Assembly (NCBI GenBank): GCA_030248065.1
Contig: JASAMV010003880.1
Span: forward strand, 30,777 to 94,776
Direction: 5' to 3'
DNA length: 64,000 nt
Source of the DNA: Rhynchonema sp. JSB1_4
Taxonomy: Eukaryota; Nematoda; Chromadorea; Monhysterida; Xyalidae
The position numbers were made by a program, and so were the translations under genes. Below the pieces are notes generated by a model. That model saw only the letters and a program-made list of their open reading frames with translations, was not told the origin of the DNA and made no database searches. Below, piece by piece: positions 23,901 to 34,500 of the stretch; the stretch's first letter is position 1, and each line of letters opens with the position of its first letter.

Positions 23901-26900
23901 AGCTGATGTGTGCCCAACGCTCGCCTGCAATTTTTGGAACAGTTTGATTTAGTCAACAAGTTATTAGTTCCAGCAGAAGCATGCGTGTCACGCAGAGCAC
24001 GGGGCAGTCCCATTCGTAATTCCTTGTGCAGATTTCCAACTCAGATATAGAGTCTACTTGACCTCTCGCTCGATGGCGGTATGTTTGATCACTGCCAAGG
24101 GCATAGGTTTCAGCATCAAGTATAATTGGTTGAAGTGCAGACCAACGCCAGAATGTAGGCCTGACCGGTCCAAACCCCGAACTGTCAGCCTAAACCTACA
24201 AATATGAAGCCTGACCCGCCTCGCGGATCGAATAATGTATATTAAAGCGAAACCCTGCATACGATATAGTAAGTTTCTAATTTCGTTGCCTCACGCATTC
24301 TTACAAACGCAGGGAAACTCCCGTTCGAAGTCGAAGCAGGCAACAAGCTCAACACACAGTCGACAAGCCACGCAGCAGGCTCGTGTGCGTTTCAAATGTT
24401 TCAGCCACACAAGCTGTGTGTGTCAGCTGCGTGGCTTGTTCACTGTGTGTTGAGCTTGTTGCCTGCTTCGACTTCGAACGGGAGTTTCCCTGCGTCTGTA
24501 AGAAAGCGTGAGGCAACGAAATTAGAAATTTACTGTACCACACGTGGCACAAATATTTCATTGTGTTATAAAACAACGCTCCAGTTGAGAACACCAAATC
24601 AAACCCCGTCATCTTGCAAAAAGAACACAAAAACGAAAAAAACCAACCGGATTGCGTGCATTTCATCGCGCCACCCCTATTCGGACACAATTGACACGCC
24701 GGCAGCCTGCCGCCAATCAGTGAGCACACACGACACAGCCACGGACCTTGCGGCAACTCGGCTATGCCATAGCACGACTGGTGTACGCACAGGTCACAGC
24801 CGTCGCAGAACACGATACAATCGTCGTCGTCCTGGTACGGCTGCAATGGCACGTGTTCATTGTATTGGTTGGACCAGGTATTTTCATGTGATTAACTACT
24901 ATCGGCGAGCGAGGCATCCAGAGATAGTTGTGATCTGAATCAATTTGATCCAATTATCACCAGCGTAAAAGTGGGTTTGTTAGATGTGGAAGTGAGATTT
25001 GACGTGTAGTTGATGTAATTTGAAGTTAATTAGTGAGTTTTTTCAATTCAGTTCTTCTAAATTTATTTTAAAATAAAAGTGATGCAAACCAATTCTAAAG
25101 GGTTCTTGGAACGGCGTCGGAACAATTTTTACGCTGGTCAAAACCAATGAAATACAATCCAGACAAAATTGCGAAATTTTCTCACCTAAAAACCAAGTAT
25201 GTATGTATTCGGAGCGCCGATTAAAGGCGATCCTAATGCCAGAAAGTTCAAAAACAGTCGGGCTTGCGTTTCACAAACATTTTTTTAACTTTCATTCGTG
25301 TTGTATGTGCGAAATAGATTTGAGAACTCAACTCACCGACATGCACACATCGCACACCGCATCGTCGTCATATTCACGTCCGAACTGACTGTTGTTCGGG
25401 TTGAGCACGGCCGTGTCAATCACTTCCGCCGTAATTGTCTCAAGACATTCCATGATCCGTTCGAACTGATCCTCGCTGATGTCGGACAAACCTGTGAATG
25501 TGAATAAAACACATTCTTGTTGTGAAAGTGTTTGGGATTGGGAGTGATGCCACTAAATCATCCAAATCCACAGTGATTTCGGTGCGTTTTGCAGTTAACA
25601 ATTAGCAAATGCAGTGGCGGCTGGTCAATCACATTTGGTTCGTAATGGGTCCGGCCCTGACTTGCAGGAACTTACAAAAGCGATATCATTAATCGCGATT
25701 GTAACACAAAGACCTAGCCGAACCGAGCCTAATCAAACATGTATTCCAGGTTTCACATCTTGCCTCAAATTCGCGGCAGTCAATTTGTGGCCAAAATCCT
25801 AACTAAATGTTTTGCAGTGCACAATGAAAAGCGCCCTTTTTGAGAAAAAAGTAACAATTCACCATTGTGTTTGCGTTTTCGATTGCAGCCTCGCAACCAA
25901 TCAGTATCTAGATCATCCATATCATACGGACAAACCGCGTCAGCATTCTTTGATGTCCCGACCAGCTTGTGCCAATCGGCACGATAAAACGGGTCCTTCG
26001 TCAGGCGCAGGTAGCGTTTTGTTGGTCTGCAAATGTGGCTTGTGTGCTCTATTTTTTGGAAAAGTAGTGTGGTAATGGTACAATTCCGATGACTGATACA
26101 TTATTACACACACGCGGGCAAACTGAAACTCCCGTTCGAAGTCGAACCTGGCACGAAGCACAGAACGCACTCAACAAGCTCTCGTGGCTTGTTGACTGTT
26201 AGCATCGACTTCGAATGGCAGTTTCCCTATATCTGCAAAAATGCATTAGACAACGAAATTAGAAACTTACACTGGTGTTTGGAGAGCCGCTAGCCCAAAC
26301 TAATCAAGCGCGAGTCAGGCTCTTGACAAATTTCATAGAAATTACAGGCTGATCTGCTACAAATTGATACCAAACTTGATGGTCTGATATAACGGATATG
26401 CTGCAAGGATCACGCGCACACGTCCGGGTGACGTCTACGGATAAAAAATATTTTGAAATATAGTGACGCGTCCAACTTCGTTGGTGGAAAACCGCGGCAG
26501 ATCTGAGCCGATTCCCCGCTCAATATTGCCCGTAGGGTGGAATTTTTTTAATTTCTATTTTGAAACGGTCGCTTACAATTCAAACGACGTTGATGGTTGC
26601 GACTCCGGAGGTCTTAGTTTCACCGTTTCGAACTTGTCCAGCGGACGAACTTCGGCTCGACGAGATGCCGCCTTCTCCGGGTTGACAGGAACCTGAATTA
26701 CGTTGCAGATGTTTCATCGTGTGTGGCTGACATTCATTAGCTCATGACACTAATGATTGGACCGTGCGCGACACTAAACTTTTGTTAATGCGATAAAATA
26801 AAAACATTTGGACGACATGTCGCTTCCAGGCTTGGTGATGTTTAGTTCTCAAACCACTACCATGCAATGCAGCACGCTCAGAAATCTGCTGCCGTCTCCA

Positions 26901-28362
26901 ATGTTTCTACCAGAAACGGTGATCTTCATCTGATCTGACCGCCTACCAGTGCGCAATCCTCAATACGCGTGGGTATGGTACCTGAACGCCCTTGTTCCAG
27001 TCCTGTCTCCAACTGTCCGTGATTGTCATCAATCGATCGACGTCAATTGTAACGTCGCCCGCATCGCTCACTTTCATCGCCGTGATCAGATCCGTTCGGA
27101 ACAGTTCCACTGGTTGGCCTTGAAATTTCAGGCAAGGTTTTTCCTTGCGGAACTTATGGATTGATCACCGATTTGATTGTTTGATGACACTGTGCAGTGA
27201 GATGCATGCACGTTTTCGTTTCATCCTCCTGTTGTCACATCAACGGAGGTGCATCAGGATACCGTCAGTGAGAATGCACCAGATGGTTGCGCGACTCCGA
27301 AATGTTGAAAGCACTTTCCTTCATGAAAAGCCACTTTTATGAAACAAACATCACTTCAAAGTTCGTGGTGGAAGTGCACAAAGACCATGTTTCACAAGAA
27401 AGTTTTGCACAGCGCTCTTTTAGCCTTTTTTTAAGATTGCCATTTTATGCAAGAACTATTTATAGATCACGTGTGAGGATTAGGAATCGATCGACCAATG
27501 TCGGGTCTGGGTCTCGGCACCCAAAAAAGTGTAGGTATCGGGCGTCGGTCGGATACTCTACCCAGCGATCCCGATCACAAATCAGGGTTAACCAACCCAA
27601 CCCACCATTCTGCCCGCCCTTCCTCGTGCCCGGCTTCGACCGGTTCTGTTTCGACAGATTCGAACTCGAAGCCGACGAGGGCAAGACGACGAGGTCCGAC
27701 GATTCCAACTGCTCCCGTGATCGTGGTGTCATCGTTTGCTGCGCCGATCGCGTGACTTTGCGCGTCATTTTGCGTTCGTTCGTTTCGGCAGCATTTGGTG
27801 TCGATGTCGCTGTTGTTTTTGTTGTACTTTTTGGTGATGTCCGCGGACTTGTCCGATTGGTCGCCGCCTTGGTTGTCGCCGGTGGACTCATCATTTTGTT
27901 GGGTCGCGGCGACTTTGGAGAATTCTTTATGACCGCCGATGGATGATGACGCGCGCTTGTGCGACGCACCGGCGGCGATCGTGGACTCGATCTCGTGCCT
28001 GAAACGTTACCTGATTTTCAAGCAAAATCAGATCAGGGCCAAAAAGTGGTACTGGCACTAGGCGCACATGCATTATTGAGTGCATGACCTTACCTTGTTT
28101 TGTTTGCGAATCTCTTCTTTGCTGATGCCTGAGCGAAACTCAACCATGAACTTAAATGAAGAAGCCTAAACCTGAGCCTGAAGAAGCGCAGTTCCATCGT
28201 GAAACATTAGGTTCGAAAAAACAGATGGCGAAATCGGGCCGGGCCGCAGCCGCAGTACCGGTTTTTGCTTGGCAAATTTTTTGAACACAAAGAAATAAGA
28301 TTAATAAGAACACATTGGACCCAACCTTTCGTCGGTGTCGATGGTGTTTCAGCGTCCTTCAT
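14985..28362 (-). CDS. JADE: JADE family PHD-finger protein (JADE/Rhinoceros/PHF15-type), complete, 17 exons
   Basis: Exons: 28362-28326, 27998-27597, 27118-26982, 26692-26577, 26026-25863, 25491-25337, 24840-24648, 23924-23824, 23393-23229, 22752-22608, 21611-21427, 20948-20823, 20538-20429, 20336-20221, 19372-18947, 18305-18130, 15509-14985. Total 3279 nt, about 1092 aa. Order: Ser/Thr/Lys-rich N-terminus; EPC-N segment ([34 protein letters not shown]); PHD finger ([26 protein letters not shown]); zinc knuckle ([12 protein letters not shown]); extended PHD ([40 protein letters not shown]); [16 protein letters not shown] and [16 protein letters not shown]; then a Gln/Ser-rich tail ending in an acidic stretch. 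Known JADE proteins are scaffolds of HBO1 acetyltransferase complexes, so a nuclear chromatin role is inferred. Residual doubt: the exon-13 donor (20429 chosen by phase; a better consensus lies at 20404, out of phase) and the exact ends of exons 1, 2 and 15. Confidence 0.92.
15700..15930. mobile_element. PIF/Harbinger-like MITE, TTA TSD
   Basis: AGGTCGATTTATACTTCTGAC at the left and GTCAGAGTATAAACCGACCT at the right, flanked by TTA (15697-15699, 15931-15933). 231 bp. In the last JADE intron, close to the final exon. Confidence 0.75.
16216..17123. mobile_element. PIF/Harbinger-like fold-back MITE, TAA TSD
   Basis: GGCCGCATTCACAATGC and inverted GCATTGTGAAGGCGGCC, flanked by TAA (16213-16215, 17124-17126). 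Both arms are built from many GCGCGTTAGCGTG / CACGCTAACGCGC units that can pair with each other. 908 bp, last JADE intron. Confidence 0.85.
17858..18126. mobile_element. MITE of the TTGGT..CCAA family abutting a JADE splice donor
   Basis: Right end TGTGCGACCAA followed by TA (18127-18128). Inverted arms share CACGTCTCGCTGCAGATCACAAGCG. Same family as 7830-8104. Exon 16 of JADE ends at 18130, so the element begins three bases into the intron. The left end is degenerate. Confidence 0.7.
18556..18724. mobile_element. MITE (AACGCCAACACGAG ends)
   Basis: Imperfect inverted ends AACGCCAACACGAGTCCGA and GGGCTCGTGTTGGCGTTG. Related copies lie at 43802-44340 (interrupted) and 63661-63832. JADE intron 15. 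Confidence 0.6.
19427..19763. mobile_element. MITE (TATACTGGCGG ends)
   Basis: TATACTGGCGGATGAAAAAA and inverted CCGGTTTCTTCACCAGTATA bracket about 335 bp in JADE intron 14. A related end (CCGGTTTTTTTTCCGCCTG, then CCAGTATA) occurs at 22225-22256 in intron 10. Confidence 0.5.
24265..24537. mobile_element. Fold-back MITE (TATAGTAAGTTTCTAATTTC), in JADE intron 7
   Basis: Near-palindrome of about 270 bp: arms carry GTTGCCTCACGCATTC, GGGAAACTCCCGTTCGAAG and CTCAACACACAG and their complements. Second good copy at 37265-37539; degenerate copy at 26098-26275 (JADE intron 4). Confidence 0.85.
26098..26275. mobile_element. Degenerate copy of the 24265 fold-back MITE
   Basis: Shares AACTCCCGTTCGAAGTCGAA and CAACGAAATTAGAAACTTAC with the two intact copies, but the arms are shortened and diverged. 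Confidence 0.6.
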
Positions 28363-29891
28363 GGTGCCAGTGAAACTGAAAATGTTTCGCGCGCTTCCAC
28401 TTGTGAAAAACGACTGCAAAAAGGATGATGCGCTTAGCAGAGTTTTCACGGCCGAAATTGTGGTCGCCTGAACGCCGTTTAGGGTTCCGTCCATTGAGCG
28501 GCCATTTTCGCAGAAACTTAGCACAAAAATTGAAAAACTTTCGGCGAAAAAACAACTTCCACTTCCACAAAAATTCCAAAACAACGCCTTGATGACGTCA
28601 CTCGCAATTCGAGGAAAATTTTGAAACCTTTGACTGATGAAAAACAACAGTGGTTGACTGTCTGATGAAATCGTCTTGTTTTCAACACAAAATTCTTCAA
28701 ATTTGCAGCCATTTGATTCATCTCATCTCACGCATTCTTGCCATTAGAAAATCAGGCAATAGCCTTCCAGTTCTCTGGAAATCTATAAAACTACAGAGCA
28801 CACAAGTCACAACTGTTGTTTTTCATCTTCCAGCGCTACATGGGAAAGGCCGGGTGAGTGAATAAACTACAGTTCGGTATCGCAGCATGTGTGTGCTTTT
28901 CTTGTTTGCCTGTTGGCTGCTGCTGCTGTGCTTTGCTTCCTTGTTGCTGGCTCCTGTTCGTTTTGTTGTGATCTTTCAAAGGCCACCTAAATATTATGGG
29001 CGCAAAAAGCAAGTCTACGTGTACGGAACTGGCTCGTTGTAAACAGTGCCTGTGCATTTCTGCGGTATGCGCACAACACTGATGTGCTGATGCACATGGG
29101 TTTAAAATACGCGCACGGAAAGTATGGAATGCAACGCGGTGAAACATGTCTTCAATTTATGCACAAAAATGTACATGATGTGGAAATGGGAATGTGTGCA
29201 TCTTCGAATCGTATTGCTGCCGCCTTGCGCATCTCCAACACGCATACGTGACCACGAAGTAGTTTCGCACTGACGGTGATCTGGTGCACCGCATGTCTGG
29301 AGGCAATTCGAATTTACAGCTCCAGAAAGCCACTGAGGTGCACAACTTACTGACAACGAGCACTCGGGCGTGCACTGTGATGAACCTACGTTTCTTTTGG
29401 AAATGTTTGCAATATCCGATTGCCTTGTGGACGTGGTTTGTAGTCATGAGATACGAATCTTTTCGACCGATTAAATATCCCATATCAAGGTATAATAATA
29501 CCTTGACAAAGAGCTCTATTTGGGTTCGAAACGCCGGTGTTAATACTGTAAATCTGTGTGGTGAATCGGTCGATAAGATTCGTATATCTCATAATTATAT
29601 TTCTTCTTGGTTTGAGTATCCTGAGCATATTTGCAATCTTCGTTCATCATCAGGCGACCTGTTTCAAACCCAAGTAGTTGCTCTTGGGGTGACAGAAGTA
29701 AAATGAACATTACGATATAATGTTACCGATAAAATCACGAGCAGAATTTTTTGAAAAATAAACCAATCACCGAAAGCGCCATGCGAGGTACGGGGTAATA
29801 ATGTGAGCATTAATTTGCAGATGCAGTATAAATGTTGTTTAAAAAAATGCCGCATTTTTGCAACCATATATAATAGCATGCGGCACGATTA

Positions 29892-31120
29892 AGGGCGAAC
29901 TTAGGTTAAATCCGGAATCCGGAAATAATTACATGCAAAAATAATAAACTATTTCCGGATGCAGAACACCACCTGCGTTTTTCGGAAATATTTCCGGATT
30001 CCGGTTTCCGGATGAAATTTTGGTTTTGCGTTTTCCGGAAATATTTCCGGATTCCGGATTCCGGATGAAATTTTGGTTTTGCGTTTTCCGGAAATGAAAT
30101 CTGGAGTCATCAGGTCCCTCGAACGAACAAAGAATATTTATGTCCAATAGGAATTTAAAACGCACATGGTAATGATTGTGTACATTGTCGTTCTGTCGTT
30201 GAGTCTTTTGTTTATTATTGTTGGATTTGTACGCATTGTGTCGTCTCAATGAAAAATGATCAATTTAGTTGGGTTATTGCTGAAATAAAGTTTTCAAGCG
30301 GAGGACAGATCAAATTGGTGAACATTTTTATACGGTAGTGCCAAATATTTTGAACAGACCTCAACATGGTGATAACAGTTATGGAAATCAGCCTGTACTG
30401 TATTACATGACTATGAAACAATCTGTCCTGTATTGTCGCAAACTTTTTAATCAAGTTACTCGCTCACCTGCACCACCCGCACATTTTGCCTACCGTACCT
30501 TGCTGTTCATCGAAGAGTTTGGTTGTAGGTTAGCAGAAGTTCGCCCTTGTACCTATCTACATCTGCAGTTTATCTGTTCATTTGTTTGTTACGATGCATA
30601 TCTCATCATATGCGACTAAAATGACGCTTCACATTCGTGAACAAAACGCAGTTAAAAACAACAAGGTATTAAATCTGGAGCAAAAGTCACATCGCTTACA
30701 ATAAACTTGCACCAAATACTTAAAAAAGTGATTGGTTTGAAAAAGCAATGTATCCCTAGATCGTGTTATGTAATTTAAACAAATCAGCAACAAAGGTCAT
30801 GCAGCGCAGCTTATTGTATAATGTACAGTGTGTATTTATCAGGTGCATAAAACTGTATAACAAGGAGCGAACACATCAACGACAACTCCGAACAGCAGTT
30901 TCTGCGTGCTGTTTGGTCGAAATATTTCCGGAAAACGCAAAAATAAAATAGTCATCCGGAATCCGGAAATATTTCCGGATTCCGGTTTCCGGATGAAATT
31001 TTGGTTTTTGCGTTTTCCGGAAATATTTCCGGAAAACGCAAAAATAAAAAAGTCATCCGGAAATCGGAATCCGGAAATATTTCCGGATTCCGGATTCCGT
31101 GTTCTACCTAAGTCCGCCCT
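29892..31120. mobile_element. TIR element with dense TTCCGGAAATATTTCCGG palindromes, TA TSD
   Basis: AGGGCGAACTTAGGT and inverted ACCTAAGTCCGCCCT with TA on both sides (29890-29891, 31121-31122). Subterminal zones (29910-30100, 30915-31095) repeat ATTTCCGGATTCCGG and GTTTTGCGTTTTCCGGAAAT, giving strong hairpins at each end of 1.23 kb. Confidence 0.75.
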
Positions 31121-31249
31121 TAGACTAATAAACACGGCATTCGCGGCATGTTTGCAAATCATGCCGCATTCGTTGCGCATGGTTGAAAAAAATATCATGT
31201 AAAATTAACAATCATGAACGCACGGGGTGCAACGCATATGCCGTAATTG

Positions 31250-31471
31250 TATGGTCCGTCCATCAGCTCATGGCACTTTTGTTTGGGAGGTTCAGGTTCC
31301 GGTGTGAAAAATTGTTCCTCCGCAAGGCAATGTCAGAGAAAACGGCGCACAAAAACAAAATGAAAACCGATTTCTCTTTCTTTTATTTTTCGTAAGCCAA
31401 CCGGAATAGCACTGGATCCTGTCAAGCTTTTCAGCTGACAAAAAGTGTCATGAGCTGATGGACGGACTATA
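31250..31471. mobile_element. MITE (TATGGTCCGTCCATCAGCTC), copy 1
   Basis: Inverted ends TCCGTCCATCAGCTCATGGC and GTCATGAGCTGATGGACGGA. Close copy at 59214-59441 with the same interior (GTTCAGGTTCC, CTCTTTCTTTT). Confidence 0.8.
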
Positions 31472-31505
31472 CAAAAGAATAAGCGTAAATCGGTTATATA
31501 CGAGA

Positions 31506-34500
31506 TCAAAGGCACGCAATTCGGCTCAGCGTCTTGCCGGCGAAGGTATTACCGCCGAAGGTGAACGTGTTGATGTCAAATAGGCCATCGTTGCACTCAA
31601 TCGTTATCATGAATCCATCAGACGCCGCGCCCGCCTGCAATTAGCAGGTCGTGGGACTTGGGACATCATATGCGCCCTAGCAGCTTCCGAGTTCCATTCC
31701 ATCATGCAGGGTTGTAAAAAATTCTTAAATGGTTTTTTTTAATTTTTCTTTGATTTTCCGCGAAAATTTGCAAGAACGCGATAAAGACCCGCAGTGCACC
31801 CACATCACTTATGGAGAGTGTTTTTGTGATATCGGTGCGATCCAACAGTCGTTACTCTCTGTGGTAACGGACATCAAAATTGATGGTCAAATTAGAAAAA
31901 TTTATTGATCAAACACACTGAATTCAGATAATCAGCTGTGTAGAAAACACTTCAACGGTCGGTCACAGAATCGCTCGTATTTAAGCGACTTCGAGCTTTC
32001 CGATTGTGTGTGACATCGAAGTATAGTCCGTCCACCACCTCATGGCACTTTGTTGTTGCTGCTGGCTGGTTTGGTCCCTTCCTCCACGTTCTAATGAAAG
32101 AGAAATTGAGTATGAGCGATTTTGCAAAAAACTAAAAAAATAATAAAATGTGTCGAAAACGATTAAATTCGACCAAATTTAAAATTAAATTAAATTAAAA
32201 TCTATAAAACACGTCGATTTCATAAAGACAACAATTTAGGAGCAAAAATAATTTTTTTCGGAAACTCAATTTCTCTTTCATTAGAACGTGGAGGAAGGGA
32301 ACACGTCGGCCAGCAGCAACACAAAGTGCCATGAGCTGGTGGACGGACTATACTACATTGTTACATGCATGCTGTGTCTCACGCATCATGGGAAGGCACA
32401 ATAACATGATTTTTAGTGCATCTTAAATACCAAATACAAGTTCCATAAGTGATTTCGAGAAGAAAAAATTTCGACCCTTGAGAAAAATGACAAAAAACTG
32501 TTCGCCAAACGGCAATTCTTTGACGTTTTAGGCCATTTTGTTCCCCCGACAAAATTTGTGAAAAAATGGTTTCAAATAAAAAATTTTTTCATATTTTTCG
32601 CATCTCTGGTGTCCCGTATTTTCCCGACCAAGTACTCCTGATCGTGAAAGCAGCTTCAACAAGTTACGCACAGAGCGATACCCAACGTGTTGCCAAAGTA
32701 CCCTCAGTCTCCACATTTCCCACTGTTTTGTTCCCACTGTTCACTTTTCTAAGGTCAATATCACACATGGTGATCGGATCGATCGTGCGACTTTTTGCAT
32801 TAAGGAAATTAAGGGATGCCACTAGTTTTGATCGGCGTAAAACTTGTTAAACCAGGATGTATGACAACTTCTGAGGGTTCGAGAAGTAACCTATCGTGTG
32901 AGGATATTCAAGGGACTTCTTGAATATTTCTAGTGCCTCTACTGCATCGAACTACATGTCATCAAAGAAAGAAACGAACGGCGCCAGTGTCGGTTCCGTC
33001 TGTGAAATATATTCGCAGATCGGGGTCATTCAACATGGCCAGCGGGCACGGTGTCATCGCGTTGTCTCCCGCATTGATGAGGGTGATTGCTCGCGAAGTG
33101 CCGTGGGCCACGCTGTCAGTGCCCAAGAACCCAACGAACTGCCGAATCGCGTTGTCACCTACCATTGTACCACCATTCACAACACCGGGCTCGACGCAAC
33201 CTATCGAAGAAAAAACGTTGCACAGCGAGACAGAACAACGATCGCAAATTTGGTACTAAACATTGCCCGTTGGTTCATCTCACAGTTGCGTTTAGCCTAG
33301 AATGTGCGAGGTGTTCCCGAACAGAGGAGTCTTCGAAGCTGCTATCATCACTGTGCATTTGATACCAACACCACGTTTGCGAAACAATTTCAATCATACA
33401 CAGTTGTTGACTCACGTCGTTTGCAGTACGCTTCTGTCAGCTGGGCGGTTTGACCAGTGCGCACCCAGGTGCCCGTGTCCGAGCAAGTGTACGTTTGCGG
33501 ACTGCTCAAGGCAGGCGTGGTTGTGGTGCCATCAAAGATGTCCATAGTACCCGTAGCACCTGTTGGTTGAGTGCAGGTGAGAGTCACCTGGAATAGGTAG
33601 CACTTGGTTCATACTGTATAATGTATCGCTCTATTGTGGGCATCGTGGTCAAGCACGGTGGGCTTGTCCTTCTTTAGTGACACTATTCCCCGTGGAATCA
33701 TCCATGGAATAGATATTTTCAGCGCTATATTATACCTTGGTTTTTAATCCGTCGTTAACGTCCTTATTACAAAAGACTGAGCATGGTTCGCGGAGTGGTG
33801 GACAAATATAAAACTTTGATACAAGAACATTCACCAATGGAAGCGGCTTATCCCAGTAAATCATAACGCCTGATTTGTTCCTCAATACACAGTGGTGCGT
33901 GTCAGCAGGATTGCGGTTTTGAAAAGCGAGGTTCAGCATATTGCGGGCGCCATGGTGGTGTTTTTGACACAGTTTTGACTGACAAACCCATAACATTTGG
34001 CGCGGCATATCAGTGACACTATAACTCCGTGACCAGTCTGGTTTCAGGGTTCGAAATTTTTCGAACTTCGGACTTGCATCCCCGGCGTGCACAAGTTCGT
34101 GCCTGAGCGGTGGGTGGCTAACCGGTACCTGAACGTCTCCCGGACTTGAGAAAAACTGGGTATTGCTATTAGCCTATGTCTATTATATTGAAAAACTATC
34201 TGGTAATAGTGTCTCAGCCCCATTCAGGGATGTTCGGAACGGGTTAGGCAAACGCCCCTGAACGGGGATTATACATTATCACCAGATATCATAAACTGAC
34301 AAAAGCTGCATTTTTGTCACATGCACGCGGTTTTTAGCACACACACACACAGTGTGCAGCCAGTGCACGCAGACATGATCAGCTCGTTGATGTTACACGC
34401 ATAGATGTGTTTACACATCAATGTTATTGGTCAGACGGTAAGGTGCTTTGAGGGCACGCCTTTGGGCAAGACCAGTGATACGTTGCTGTTTCGGCCCGTA

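Larger units (their letters stand above)
28363..31505. other. Gene-free interval between JADE and the CCP-like gene
   Basis: Holds the TTCCGG element (29892-31120) and one TAGTCCGTCCA MITE (31250-31471). A 140-codon open frame at 29284-29706 has no recognised domain or splice context. The JADE promoter must lie just above 28362, but I see no clear element. Confidence 0.5.

Noticed and set aside
29284..29706. 140-codon plus-strand open frame
   Set aside because: No domain, no splice context and AT-rich second half; not supported as a gene.
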